Positions 24,904-33,532 of a DNA stretch of 64,000 nucleotides are shown one piece after another (position 1 is the first letter of the stretch; each line of letters begins with the position of its first letter). Position numbers and translations under genes: made by a program. The stretch lies in the NCBI RefSeq assembly GCF_030283205.1, contig NZ_JASNWF010000033.1, positions 20,278-84,277 of the forward strand. Reading direction: 5' to 3'. Source of the DNA: Actinomadura opuntiae. Lineage in GTDB: Bacteria > Actinomycetota > Actinomycetes > Streptosporangiales > Streptosporangiaceae. A model generated the notes under the pieces. It was not told where the DNA came from. It made no database searches and worked only from the letters and a program-made list of their open reading frames with translations.

Positions 24904-26118
24904 ATGGCCATAGGGGTGGACGCCGCGGTGGTGCTGTCGACCGCGGTGAGCCTTGCGTTCGTGCCGCGTTTGGTGCGGAGCGGGGGTGTCGGCGGAGGCG
25001 GAGGTGTCGGCGGAGGCGCCGGACGCGTCTGGGCCCGTCCGGAAGCGTTCCTCGCGCTGGTGGTGGCGCTCGTCTACCTCAACCAGGTGCTCTTCACCGT
25101 GTACATACTGCGCGTGCATGGCGGGGACGCGTCCTTCATAGCGCGGTACGTGCCCGAGGGGTGGTTCGCGCTGGCGGACGGGTCGTCCATGCGTTCCCTG
25201 GCCGCGCACTTCCCGCACCCCGGGCTGCTGGCGCCGTGCATGCTCCGCGTACCGGCGTTCCTTGAGCTGCCGTTCGGCTTGCTCTCCTATGTCACCGTGC
25301 TGCGGTGGCTGGATCGCGGGCTGTACAGGCGCGTCGCCACGTCATGGACGGTGTGGGCCGCGTCCCTCTCCTACACGTTCTGCTTCTGCGCCGTGGAGTG
25401 GATCCTGCACACCCCCTACACGGTGGACGACATCATCATCCGCGCGTGCACCGGCCTGGTGACGCCGTTGCTCATCCAGTGGCTCGCCCGGCAGGACACC
25501 GACGCGCCCACGGTTTCGTCGTTCCCGCAGATGCTGCTGTTCGCCATCTCGGTGTGGGCGCTGGGCCAGCTGGTGCTGACCGTCTACGACACCGCCCTCC
25601 TCTACAACCTCGGGCATTTCGGTGGACGCCTGCCGGGCGCGGTGGTCTCGGCGGTGATCCTGGTGGCGGCCCGCTGGCGGGCAGCCCGGACGTCCCAGGG
25701 CGGTGAGTCCGGGCTGGCGCTGATGTCCATCGGCACCGGGCTGCGCTGGGCGCTCGGGCTCTTCTTCGTTCCGGCGCTGGCCGTCCGGTACGGCGTGAAC
25801 TTCGGGACGCCGCTCATCGCCGCCGCGGCGGGCCTGCTGATCTGCGCGGCGGGCGCGGTGTACGCGCTGCGGGAAGGGCTCTCCGGTGCCGGGACGCGCC
25901 GCACGCTGCTGTGGGCCGCCCAGATCGCCTTGGCACTGCTCGCCGGGGGAGCGGCCGGGGTCGCCGCCGTCCTGCTGGTGACCGACACCTACTACGAGGC
26001 CGGCGTGCTCCGTGCCGCCGCGCTGTGCTTCGCCGTCGCCGTCGCGGTGTGCGCGCTGACCGACCGGTGGATCGACCGCCGCGCGGTGCCCCGGAAGACC
26101 GTCGCGCCGGGGGTGTGA
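24904..26118 (+). CDS. Polytopic membrane protein of unknown function
   Basis: 404 residues with roughly ten hydrophobic helices. I do not recognise the family. Notable sequence: a Gly-rich low-complexity tract near residue 30 (RSGGVGGGGGVGGGAG) encoded by a repeated GTGTCGGCGGAGGCG unit, and charged pairs between helices (TPYTVDDIIIR, FCFCAVEWILHTPY). The spacing from the acyltransferase gene is 34 bases, so they may be co-transcribed. A hairpin (26153-26190) follows the gene. Start ATG 24904. Confidence 0.7.
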   Translation: MAIGVDAAVVLSTAVSLAFVPRLVRSGGVGGGGGVGGGAGRVWARPEAFLALVVALVYLNQVLFTVYILRVHGGDASFIARYVPEGWFALADGSSMRSLAAHFPHPGLLAPCMLRVPAFLELPFGLLSYVTVLRWLDRGLYRRVATSWTVWAASLSYTFCFCAVEWILHTPYTVDDIIIRACTGLVTPLLIQWLARQDTDAPTVSSFPQMLLFAISVWALGQLVLTVYDTALLYNLGHFGGRLPGAVVSAVILVAARWRAARTSQGGESGLALMSIGTGLRWALGLFFVPALAVRYGVNFGTPLIAAAAGLLICAAGAVYALREGLSGAGTRRTLLWAAQIALALLAGGAAGVAAVLLVTDTYYEAGVLRAAALCFAVAVAVCALTDRWIDRRAVPRKTVAPGV

Positions 26119-26152
26119 CGTTTCCGGAACGCGGTGCGCTGAGTGAATTGTG

Positions 26153-26190
26153 GGTGGCCGTCCGATGTGAGCGGGCATCGGCCGGCCACC
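26153..26190 (+). terminator. Long hairpin terminator
   Basis: 15-bp stem with one mismatch (arms 26153-26167 and 26176-26190, GGTGGCCG...), loop of eight bases. Placed between the membrane protein gene and the converging cupin gene. Confidence 0.7.
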
Positions 26191-26257
26191 TTCCCTGGCG
26201 GGCCCGTCTCCCCCGATCGGGCCCGCCGGGGCTTTCCGGGTCACCCGGGTCACCGGA

Positions 26258-26782
26258 TCAGGCCGGCGCGTCCTGGGGGCGGAGCTCGTCGGCGTAGCCG
26301 ACCGACAGGCGGCGCATGACGCCCGACTCGTCGATGGTGTACTGGCCCATCCGCGACAGCGGCGGCGAGTAGGCGTGGATGGACACGCTGGCGTCGGCCA
26401 CCCCGGTCAGCCGGTGGATGTGGTCGGGCCCGAAGCAGAACGACCGGCCCTCCGCGACGACCGTGCGGACGTGCGCGCCGCCGATGCGGGGGTTGTTCTC
26501 CTCGATGGCGCCGCTGACGACCCGCACCGCGCCCGAGGACACGTCGTGGTCGTGCCACCCGGTGTCGTTGCCGGGCGTCCAGCACAGCAGCCAGACGTCG
26601 ACGTGCTCGTCCCGGTGGAGGGAGGCGTAGTGCCGGCGCCCGTCCGGGAACTCGACGTGCCGCCGCCACAGCTCCGGGCGCCCGGCCAGGTCGTCCACCA
26701 GCGCGCGCAGCTCGCGCTTGTCGAGGGGGCGGGCGGGCAGGTCCGCGAAACCGGGGGCGCGGGACAGGACATCGTGCGACAC
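26258..26782 (-). CDS. Cysteine dioxygenase-family cupin
   Basis: 174 residues. Cupin with the iron-binding motif GWHDHDVSSGAVRVVSG and a third His in SIHAYSPPL, typical of the cysteine dioxygenase (CDO type I) superfamily that oxygenates thiols such as cysteine or mercaptopropionate. I choose GTG 26782 because AAGGAAGGAGC precedes it; an ATG seven codons upstream has no ribosome site. Divergent from a LacI regulator with three tandem operator-like palindromes between, so co-regulation is likely. A second CDO-like gene lies at 36296. Confidence 0.85.
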   Translation of the reverse strand: MSHDVLSRAPGFADLPARPLDKRELRALVDDLAGRPELWRRHVEFPDGRRHYASLHRDEHVDVWLLCWTPGNDTGWHDHDVSSGAVRVVSGAIEENNPRIGGAHVRTVVAEGRSFCFGPDHIHRLTGVADASVSIHAYSPPLSRMGQYTIDESGVMRRLSVGYADELRPQDAPA

Positions 26783-26842
26783 GGTGCGCTCCTTCCTTTT
26801 CATGACGGGACGGCTGACGCGGTGAGCAGGGGCGACGGCTAC

Positions 26843-26880
26843 TGAACCGCATCAGTTAACCGTTTCAGTGAAGCGGTTCA
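26843..26880. promoter_or_regulatory. Three tandem LacI-type operators
   Basis: TGAACCGCATCA (26843-26854), TTAACCGTTTCA (26856-26867) and TGAAGCGGTTCA (26869-26880) share the pattern TGAAnCGnTTCA and start exactly 13 bases apart. The outer arms CTGAACCGC and GCGGTTCAG also form a perfect 9-bp inverted repeat. Midway between the divergent cupin and LacI genes. Confidence 0.75.
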
Positions 26881-26941
26881 GCAACCGACTCGTCAAGTGG
26901 GGTCCCCCCTCCTGTCAGCGGGGCCGTCTAACGTTGGAGGG

Positions 26942-27949
26942 ATGTCGGAGAGGCGCAAACGCGCGACCATCCGTGAAGTGGCCCGGGCGACGGGGCTGTC
27001 GCCCGCCGCCGTCTCCTACGCGCTGCGCGGCATCCAGACCTCGGAGGAGACGCAGGAGCGGGTCCGCGCGGCGGCCGAGGAGCTCGGCTACGAGGCCCAT
27101 CCCATCGCCCGCGCCCTCGCCAGCGGCCGCACCGACCAGGTCGGGCTGCTGTGCGGGTCGCTGGAGGACTACTGGCAGCAGTCCCTGGCGACCGGCATCG
27201 GCCGCGCGCTGCTGGCGCGCGACCGCTACGCGCTGATCGTCGACGCCGGCGGCGACCCCGAGCGCGAGCTGGCCCTCGCCCGCCGGCTGCGCGACCAGCG
27301 GGTCGACGGGCTGATCGTCCAGCCGCTCGACCCGGCCGCGCCCTTCTGGGCCGAGCTGTCGGAGACGGTCCCGGTGGTGTCGATCGGCGACGCCCTGCAC
27401 GGCGGCCGGTCGCAGGGCGAGGTGGTGTTCGACAACCGGCGCGGCGTCACGCTGGCGCTGGAGCACCTGCGCGGCCTCGGCCACCAGCGCGTCACCGTGT
27501 TCACCCCCACCGGCGCGAGCACCCCCGACCGCCCGGCCGACGTGCACGTCAACGCCGAGGCCGAGCGGCTCGGGCTGCGCGTCGACGTGGTGGTGGTGCC
27601 GCAGTCGCTCGCCGAGGCGACCGAGGTCGCGCTGCGCGTGCTCGGCGGCCCCGACCGGCCGACGGCGGTGTTCTGCTTCGCCGACTCCATCGCCTACGGC
27701 GTCTACGCCGCCACCCGCGAGCTGGGCCTGGAGGTGCCCGGCGACATCGCGGTCTGCGGCTACGACAACCATCCGATGTCGGCGCTGCTCACGCCGCCGC
27801 TGACGTCCGTCGACTGGGACATCGACGGCATCGTGCACGCCGCCGTCCGGCTCGTCGTCGACGTCATCGACGGCAAGCCGCGCAAGCGCCGCGTGGTGCG
27901 CGAGCCGTCGCTGCGCATCCGCACCTCCACCGGCGGCCCGCCCGCCTAG
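26942..27949 (+). CDS. LacI-family transcriptional regulator
   Basis: 335 residues. N-terminal helix-turn-helix RATIREVARATGLSPAAVSYALRG with hinge helix, then a periplasmic-binding-like effector domain (VDGLIVQPLDP, VVFDNRRGVTLALEHL, IAVCGYDNHPMSALLTPPLTSV). Binds small ligands and operators of the TGAAnCGnTTCA type, which occur just upstream. GGAGGG abuts ATG 26942, closer than usual. The candidate targets are the divergent cupin and possibly the lyase and ABC operon that follow. Its 3' end overlaps the convergent lyase gene by four bases. Ligand unknown. Confidence 0.88.
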   Translation: MSERRKRATIREVARATGLSPAAVSYALRGIQTSEETQERVRAAAEELGYEAHPIARALASGRTDQVGLLCGSLEDYWQQSLATGIGRALLARDRYALIVDAGGDPERELALARRLRDQRVDGLIVQPLDPAAPFWAELSETVPVVSIGDALHGGRSQGEVVFDNRRGVTLALEHLRGLGHQRVTVFTPTGASTPDRPADVHVNAEAERLGLRVDVVVVPQSLAEATEVALRVLGGPDRPTAVFCFADSIAYGVYAATRELGLEVPGDIAVCGYDNHPMSALLTPPLTSVDWDIDGIVHAAVRLVVDVIDGKPRKRRVVREPSLRIRTSTGGPPA

Positions 27950-29409
27950 GGGTACAGGAACGCGAGGCGGGGGAGGAGGTCGGCGGCGACGGCGATGTCG
28001 GCGTCCAGCGGCCGGTCCTCGACACGCGGGTCCAGGACGGCCCCGGCCAGATCGAACGCCGACCGCAGCGGGCCGCCCGACGGGGCCCGCCCCTGCATCC
28101 GCAGCGCCCGGACGGCCGCGACCAGCTCGCAGCCGAGGCCGAGCCGGTAGGCGGCCACCGCGTCGGTGGTCGCGCGCGCCGACTGGGTGGAGAAGCCCGC
28201 GTGCTCCTCGACGCCGCGCGACAGCACCGCGCTGCCGAGCGCGGCGGGCGTGGCGAGCCGGCGCACGTCGGCGAGGCAGGAGTGCGCCACGTACTCAAGG
28301 ATCATGATCCCCGACGACGCCTCGGTAGCGCCCTGGAACGGGTACAGGCCGGTGAACGACGGCTCGGCGAGCGTGCCGAGCCGCGCGGCGGCCAGCGCCA
28401 TCGTCTGGAACAGCGCGGCGCGGGCCGCGTCGAGCGCGAGGCCGACGTAGGCGGTGTGGAAGTTGCCGTTGTGCCAGACCGTCCGCCCGGCGACGTCCAC
28501 CAGCGGGTTCTCGGCCGCCGCGTTGATCTCCCGCGCGACCACCTGCTCGGCGTACCCGGCCGCCTCCAGCGCCGGGCCGTGGACCTGCGGGAACGCCCGG
28601 TAGCCGTACGGGTCCTGGATCCGCATCGGGGCGGGCCGGTCGAAGGCGAGCAGGGTGCGCATCGCCTCGGCGGCCTCGCGCTGGCCGGGGTGCGGGCAGG
28701 CGTCCTGCACGGGCGGGGCGTACGGCTCCTCCGACGCCCGGACGGCGAAGTGCGACAGGGCGGCCACCACCGTCGAGGCGCGCAGCGTCTCCCGCAGGTC
28801 GGCCACCGCGACCGCCGCCTCCCCGAGGGTGGCGGCGTTGGAGCTGATGAAGGCCAGCGCGTCGGCGGACTGGAGCCGGTACCGCGGGCCGCGCTCGGGC
28901 GTCCCGTCCGGCCCGGCCAGCCAGGACCGCTCGCCGAGCAGGCACAGCGCGGTCGACGCCAGCGCGGTCAGGTCGCCGGTGCCGATCGCCCCGTACACCG
29001 GGACGGGCGGGAGAAGCCCCAGGTTGAGCACGTCCGCCAGCGCTTGGAGCGCTCCAGGTTCGACGCCCGAGCCGCCCGCCGCGATCTGGTTCAGCCGGAC
29101 GGCCAGCATCGCCCGGACGATCTCCGGCGCCACCAGCGGCCCCGCCCCGGCCGCGTGGCTGCGCAGCAGCCGCAGCCCGTGCGCGTCGGCGTCCTCCCAC
29201 TCGACGTCCACCACGCGGTTCGCGCCGACCCCGGTCGTCCGCCCGTAGACCGGCTGCGCCGCGGCGACCTCGCGGGCCACCCGCCAGGCCGCGCGGGCGC
29301 GCTCCACCCCCTCGGGAGCTATGGCGACCATCACATCTTCGCGGGCCGCGAGCACGACCTGAGCGCAGGTGAGCGAGGCGCCGTCGATAACGATTCGGCT
29401 GTTCTCCAC
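27946..29409 (-). CDS. Histidine ammonia-lyase paralogue with altered MIO motif
   Basis: 487 residues, aromatic amino acid lyase superfamily: catalytic Tyr55 region VYGRTTGVGAN, NGNFHTAYVGL, a late VEEHAGFS segment. The self-forming MIO electrophile normally comes from Ala-Ser-Gly; here the aligned residues are Gly143-Thr144-Gly145 (AIGTGDLTALA), with no serine. Loss of MIO would be compatible with a substrate carrying a better leaving group than ammonia, such as a trimethylammonium betaine, as in ergothionase. Real HutH with Cys-Ser-Gly is encoded at 45121. Start GTG 29409; divergent from an OpuC-like importer. Confidence 0.8.
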   Translation of the reverse strand: MENSRIVIDGASLTCAQVVLAAREDVMVAIAPEGVERARAAWRVAREVAAAQPVYGRTTGVGANRVVDVEWEDADAHGLRLLRSHAAGAGPLVAPEIVRAMLAVRLNQIAAGGSGVEPGALQALADVLNLGLLPPVPVYGAIGTGDLTALASTALCLLGERSWLAGPDGTPERGPRYRLQSADALAFISSNAATLGEAAVAVADLRETLRASTVVAALSHFAVRASEEPYAPPVQDACPHPGQREAAEAMRTLLAFDRPAPMRIQDPYGYRAFPQVHGPALEAAGYAEQVVAREINAAAENPLVDVAGRTVWHNGNFHTAYVGLALDAARAALFQTMALAAARLGTLAEPSFTGLYPFQGATEASSGIMILEYVAHSCLADVRRLATPAALGSAVLSRGVEEHAGFSTQSARATTDAVAAYRLGLGCELVAAVRALRMQGRAPSGGPLRSAFDLAGAVLDPRVEDRPLDADIAVAADLLPRLAFLYP

Positions 29410-29452
29410 GGGCCTACGCTACTTTCCCCAGATTTCAGATAGTTATCCTCAA

Positions 29453-29464
29453 GAACTGATGTTC
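29453..29464. promoter_or_regulatory. Short palindrome in lyase/ABC divergent region
   Basis: GAAC-TGAT-GTTC in the ~150-base gap between the divergent lyase and importer genes. Possible operator; the LacI-type pattern seen at 26843 is not present here. Confidence 0.3.
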
Positions 29465-29559
29465 CTGACAAGGCGGGACTCTGACGGGACGGTACACATT
29501 GGTTACGGTTGGGGAGAAGGCCGGAGTCGATCATCGGCGTTGCGACGCCCAACGAGGAC

Positions 29560-30753
29560 GTGAATCGTTTGATCACCTTTGAGGGCGTGACCAAGCGCTA
29601 CCCGGACGGCACCGTCGCGCTCGACGACGTCAGCCTCGAGTGCCCCACGGGCCGGATCACCGTGTTCGTCGGCACCTCGGGCGGCGGCAAGACCACCGCG
29701 CTGCGCACCATCAACCGGATGGTCGAGCCCACCGCCGGGCGCGTGCTCATCGACGGCGGCGACGTCCGCGAGCGCAGGCCCGCCGAGCTGCGGCGCGGCA
29801 TCGGCTACGTCATCCAGCACGCCGGGCTGTTCCCGCACCGCACCATCGAGGACAACATCGCCACGGTCCCGTACCTGCTGCGCTGGAACAAGAAGAAGGC
29901 CCGCGCCACCGCGCACGAGCTGATGGAGCGCGTCGGCCTCGACCCGTCGATGGCCCGGCGCTACCCGTTCCAGCTGTCGGGCGGCCAGCAGCAGCGCGTC
30001 GGGGTCGCCCGCGCGCTCGCCGCCGACCCGCCGATCATGCTGATGGACGAGCCGTTCAGCGCCGTCGACCCGGTCGTCCGCGCCGAGCTGCAGGACGAGT
30101 TCCTGCGCCTGCAGGCCGAGCTGCACAAGACCATCGTGTTCGTCACCCACGACATCGACGAGGCGATCAAGCTCGGCGACCGCGTCGCGGTGTTCCAGAC
30201 GGGCGGGAAGCTCGTCCAGGTCGACGCCCCCGAGGACCTCCTCGCCCACCCCGCCGACGACTTCGTCGCCGGGTTCATCGGCCAGAACCGGGGCATCCGC
30301 ACCCTGTCCTTCGCCGAGACGGGCGGGCTGCGGCTGCGCGACGACGCGGTCTTCGCGGCGTCCGCCGACGCCCGGGAGGCCGCCGGGCTGGACTGGGCGC
30401 TCGTCGTCGACGCGGACCGCAGGCCCCTCGGCTGGGTCCGGCCCGCCGACGAGACCGGCCCGCTGGCGGAGGCGCGGCTCGCCCCGGTCGGCGCCACCTT
30501 CCGCGCCGGCGCCGACTCGGTCCGCGTCGCCCTGGACGCGGCCGTCCTGTCCCCGGCGGGCCTGGCGGTCGGGGTCGACGAGGCGGGCAGGGTGGTCGGC
30601 ACCGCGGGCGGCGCCGACCTGCTCGCCGTCCCCACCCACGGCTTCGACGGCCGCGCCGACGACGGCCTCCCCGCCGACGCGCCCGAGGGCGCAGGCGCGG
30701 GCGAGCCCGCCGAGGCGGCGAAGGCCCCGTCCAAGGACGGTGTCGGCGACTGA
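29560..30753 (+). CDS. Quaternary-amine ABC transporter ATP-binding protein (OpuCA/ProV-like)
   Basis: 397 residues. Walker A GTSGGGKTTALR, signature LSGGQQQRVGVARALA, Walker B IMLMDEPF, H-loop FVTHDIDEAIKLGD. The subfamily (betaine/choline/carnitine importers, now including ergothioneine EgtUV systems) is recognised by EGVTKRYPDGTVALDDV and the CBS-like C-terminal regulatory half (~250-370). Start uncertain: GTG 29560 (GAGGAC upstream) or TTG 29569. The stop overlaps the following permease start by one base. First gene of a four-gene importer operon. Confidence 0.88.
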   Translation: MNRLITFEGVTKRYPDGTVALDDVSLECPTGRITVFVGTSGGGKTTALRTINRMVEPTAGRVLIDGGDVRERRPAELRRGIGYVIQHAGLFPHRTIEDNIATVPYLLRWNKKKARATAHELMERVGLDPSMARRYPFQLSGGQQQRVGVARALAADPPIMLMDEPFSAVDPVVRAELQDEFLRLQAELHKTIVFVTHDIDEAIKLGDRVAVFQTGGKLVQVDAPEDLLAHPADDFVAGFIGQNRGIRTLSFAETGGLRLRDDAVFAASADAREAAGLDWALVVDADRRPLGWVRPADETGPLAEARLAPVGATFRAGADSVRVALDAAVLSPAGLAVGVDEAGRVVGTAGGADLLAVPTHGFDGRADDGLPADAPEGAGAGEPAEAAKAPSKDGVGD

Positions 30754-31403
30754 TGGACATCGACTGGGGCTGGATCGGCGAGCACACCGACTCGCTCGGC
30801 GACCACGCCCTCATCCACATCCGGCTCGCGCTGCTGCCGGTGCTGTTCGGGCTGCTCATCTCGCTGCCCGCCGGGGTCGCCTGCCGCCGCTGGCGGTGGC
30901 TGTACGCGCCGGTCCTGACCGTGTCGAACGTGCTGTACGCGATCCCGTCGCTGGCGCTGTTCATGCTGTTCATCCAGTACACCGGGCTGAGCGCGTCCAC
31001 GGTCATGATCCCGCTGACCCTCTACAGCCTGTCGGTGCTGATCCCGAACGTGGTGGACGGGCTCGGCTCGGTCTCCGAACCGGTCCGGCAGGCCGCCACC
31101 GCGATGGGGTTCGGCACGCTGCGCCGGCTCGTCCAGGTCGAGCTGCCGATCGCGGTGCCCGTCGTCATCGCCGGCGTCCGGGTCGCCGCGGTGTCGTCGA
31201 TCAGCCTCGTCGCGATCGGCCAGCTGATCGGCCAGGGCGGGCTCGGCTACGACATCATCCGCGGCTCCCAGCTGCAGTTCCAGACCCAGATCCTCGCCGC
31301 GTCCGTGCTGATCGTCCTGCTGGCGCTCGCCACCGACGCGATCCTGGTCATCGTCCAGCGGCTGTTCACCCCCTGGGCGCGGGCGCGCAGGAGGGCATCG
31401 TGA
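30753..31403 (+). CDS. Quaternary-amine ABC transporter permease 1
   Basis: 216 residues, five or so membrane helices. BPD_transp_1 domain with the EAA loop QAATAMGFGTLRRLVQVELPIAVPVV and VRVAAVSSISLVAIGQLIGQGGLG. ATG 30753 overlaps the ATPase stop (TGATG), and the 3' end overlaps the second permease by four bases, consistent with an OpuCB-type heterodimeric permease. Confidence 0.9.
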   Translation: MDIDWGWIGEHTDSLGDHALIHIRLALLPVLFGLLISLPAGVACRRWRWLYAPVLTVSNVLYAIPSLALFMLFIQYTGLSASTVMIPLTLYSLSVLIPNVVDGLGSVSEPVRQAATAMGFGTLRRLVQVELPIAVPVVIAGVRVAAVSSISLVAIGQLIGQGGLGYDIIRGSQLQFQTQILAASVLIVLLALATDAILVIVQRLFTPWARARRRAS

Positions 31404-32086
31404 ACGACGTCTGGAACCAGATCCACCTGTGCTGGACGTGGCTGACCGCGTCCGCGCAGTGGCACGGCGAGGACGGCATCCCGCACCGGCTCCTCCAGCA
31501 CGTGGTCTACAGCGGCGTGTCGCTCGCCTGCGCCGCCGTGATCGGGCTGGCCCTCGGCCTGCTCATCGGGCACACCGGGCGCGGCGGCTTCGCCGTCGTC
31601 AGCATCGCCAACCTGGCCCGCGCGATCCCCACGTTCGGCCTGGTGGTGTACGTCGTCCTCGTCCACTACAGCATCACGGCCGCGCTGATCGCGCTCGTCG
31701 CCCTCGCCGTCCCGCCGATCCTCGTCAACACCTACGAGGGCCTGCGCGGCGTCGACGCCGACACCAAGGACGCCGCCAGCGGCATGGGCATGACCGGCTG
31801 GGGCGTGCTGTGGAGGGCCGAGGTGCCGATGGCGCTGCCGCTGATCCTGCTCGGGCTGCGCACGTCCGCGATCCAGGTGGTGGCGACCGCGACCATCGTC
31901 GCCTACCCCGGCTTCGGGGGCCTCGGCCGCTACATCATCGACGGGCTGGCCCGCAACGACTACCAGCTGGTCGTCGGGGGGACCGTCCTGGTGGTGCTGC
32001 TCGCACTGATCGTCCAGGTGGTGTTCGCGGCGCTGCGCCGCCTCGTCGTCTCGCCGGGCCTGCTCGGCACCGCCCGGTCCTCCTGA
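31400..32086 (+). CDS. Quaternary-amine ABC transporter permease 2
   Basis: 228 residues. Permease with EAA loop KDAASGMGMTGWGVLWRAEVPMALPLILLGLRTS and IQVVATATIVAYPGFGGLG. GTG 31400 overlaps the first permease. Together the two form the OpuCB/OpuCD-like channel; in the EgtU/ProWX systems a permease is instead fused to the binding protein, but here all are separate. Confidence 0.9.
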   Translation: MNDVWNQIHLCWTWLTASAQWHGEDGIPHRLLQHVVYSGVSLACAAVIGLALGLLIGHTGRGGFAVVSIANLARAIPTFGLVVYVVLVHYSITAALIALVALAVPPILVNTYEGLRGVDADTKDAASGMGMTGWGVLWRAEVPMALPLILLGLRTSAIQVVATATIVAYPGFGGLGRYIIDGLARNDYQLVVGGTVLVVLLALIVQVVFAALRRLVVSPGLLGTARSS

Positions 32087-32111
32087 CCCTTTTCAACCTA
32101 AGGAAACGACC

Positions 32112-33038
32112 ATGAAGAACATCATCCGTGGCGCGGCCGTCGGCCTCGCGGCCGCCCTGACGCTGTCGGCCTGCGGCGGCGGGGGCGACGACAACGACAA
32201 GAACCCCCTGTCCGGCGGCGGCGCCTCCAAGGGCACCATCACCGTCGGCGGCGCCAACTTCCCCGAGAGCGGCCTGCTCGGCGAGGTCTACGCGCAGGCG
32301 CTGGAGGCCAAGGGCCTCAAGGTCAACCGGAAGTTCAACATCGGCGCCCGCGAGATCTACTACGACCAGGTCGTCAAGGGCGGCATCGGCGTGATGCCGG
32401 AGTACAACGGCGCCCTGCTCACCACCTCGGTCGACAAGACCAGCACCGCGGCCACCACCGAGGAGGTCAACGCCGCCCTCAAGGCCAAGCTGCCGCCGTC
32501 GGTGGAGGTCCTGAACTCCGCGCAGGCCGAGGACAAGGACTCCGTCACCGTCAACCCGCAGACGGCGTCGAAGTACAAGCTGAAGAGCATCGCCGACCTC
32601 AAGCCGGTCGCGAACCAGCTGACCATCGCGGGCCCGTCGGAGTTCAAGACCCGCCAGCAGGGCCTCGTCGGCCTGAAGAAGGTCTACGGCCTGGACTTCA
32701 AGAAGTTCCAGCCGTTCGACGCCGGCGCCCAGGCCACCCTGGTCAAGCTGCTCACCCAGAACAAGGTGCAGGCCGCCGACCTGTTCACCACCGACCCGAC
32801 GATCGTGGAGAAGAAGCTCGTCGTCCTGGAGGACCCGAAGCACGTATTCAGCGCGCAGAACGTCACGCCGCTGGTCAACAAGTCCGCGGTGAACCCGACC
32901 GCGGTCGCGGCGCTGAACGCCGTCTCCGCCAAGCTCACCACCCAGGACCTCCTGGACATGATGAAGCGCATCGCCATCGACAAGGACGACCAGGAGAAGG
33001 TCGCCGGCGACTGGCTCAAGAAGAGCGGCCTCGCCTGA
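32112..33038 (+). CDS. Substrate-binding lipoprotein (OpuCC/ProX/EgtU-like)
   Basis: 308 residues. Lipoprotein signal AAALTLSACGGGG. Mature part matches OpuAC/ProX family: ITVGGANFPESGLLGEVYAQALEAKG, then REIYYDQVVKGGIGVMPEYNGALL and LTQNKVQAADLFTTDPT. These bind betaines or other quaternary amines in an aromatic cage; the precise ligand cannot be read off. ATG 32112 follows AAGGAAACG. The terminator at 33051 ends the operon. Confidence 0.9.
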   Translation: MKNIIRGAAVGLAAALTLSACGGGGDDNDKNPLSGGGASKGTITVGGANFPESGLLGEVYAQALEAKGLKVNRKFNIGAREIYYDQVVKGGIGVMPEYNGALLTTSVDKTSTAATTEEVNAALKAKLPPSVEVLNSAQAEDKDSVTVNPQTASKYKLKSIADLKPVANQLTIAGPSEFKTRQQGLVGLKKVYGLDFKKFQPFDAGAQATLVKLLTQNKVQAADLFTTDPTIVEKKLVVLEDPKHVFSAQNVTPLVNKSAVNPTAVAALNAVSAKLTTQDLLDMMKRIAIDKDDQEKVAGDWLKKSGLA

Positions 33039-33050
33039 CGGCCCGCCCTA

Positions 33051-33084
33051 CGGAAGCCCGCCGCGCCGCCGCGGCGGGCTTCCG
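33051..33084 (+). terminator. Hairpin terminator of importer operon
   Basis: 14-bp perfect stem (33051-33064, 33071-33084, CGGAAGCCCGCCGC) with a six-base loop, 13 bases after the stop codon. Confidence 0.8.
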
Positions 33085-33180
33085 CACGTCAGCCGCTATG
33101 AAAACGTGATGATTGCCAAGAGTCAAAGGCTCTTCATTGGGGACACTCAGCGCCGACACGACAAACAAGGAGGCCCCCCG

Positions 33181-33354
33181 ATGCCCTGGCTCATGATTCT
33201 CGTCCTGCTTCTCGCGCTGCTCCTGTTCGGGATCGGCTTCACCCTGAAGGTGCTCTGGATCGTCGCCGCCGTCGTCCTGATCGTGTGGCTGGTGGGCTTC
33301 GTCGCCCGCAGCACCGGCCCGTCCGGCCGCCGTGGCCGCTGGTACCGCTGGTAA
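33181..33354 (+). CDS. Small hydrophobic membrane protein
   Basis: 57 residues: two hydrophobic stretches (PWLMILVLLLALLLFGIGF, then LWIVAAVVLIVWLVGFVAR) and a short basic Arg/Gly/Trp tail. Common, conserved small protein in actinobacteria; role unknown, often associated with envelope stress. Start ATG 33181 has CAAGGAGG eight bases upstream; an upstream in-frame ATG is not conserved. Confidence 0.85.
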   Translation: MPWLMILVLLLALLLFGIGFTLKVLWIVAAVVLIVWLVGFVARSTGPSGRRGRWYRW

Positions 33355-33532
33355 CCCGGCCGCACCTAGCACCGCACGACGCCCGCTCCGTGCGCGCGGC
33401 CGTCCTCCAGCAGGCGGACGGCCGCGCGGGCGGTCGCCGCGTCCCGCTGCCTGCGCGGAGGCGCCCACCGTTGGTCCGGCCCTTTGGCGACGTCCGGCCC
33501 ACGTCCGACGTCCTCGCCATGATCAACGAGGC

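Noticed and set aside
33355..33532. Possible small antitoxin or relic between the hydrophobic protein and the LuxR-type regulator
   Set aside because: A C-terminal fragment resembles toxin-antitoxin tails only loosely; nothing supportable in either strand.
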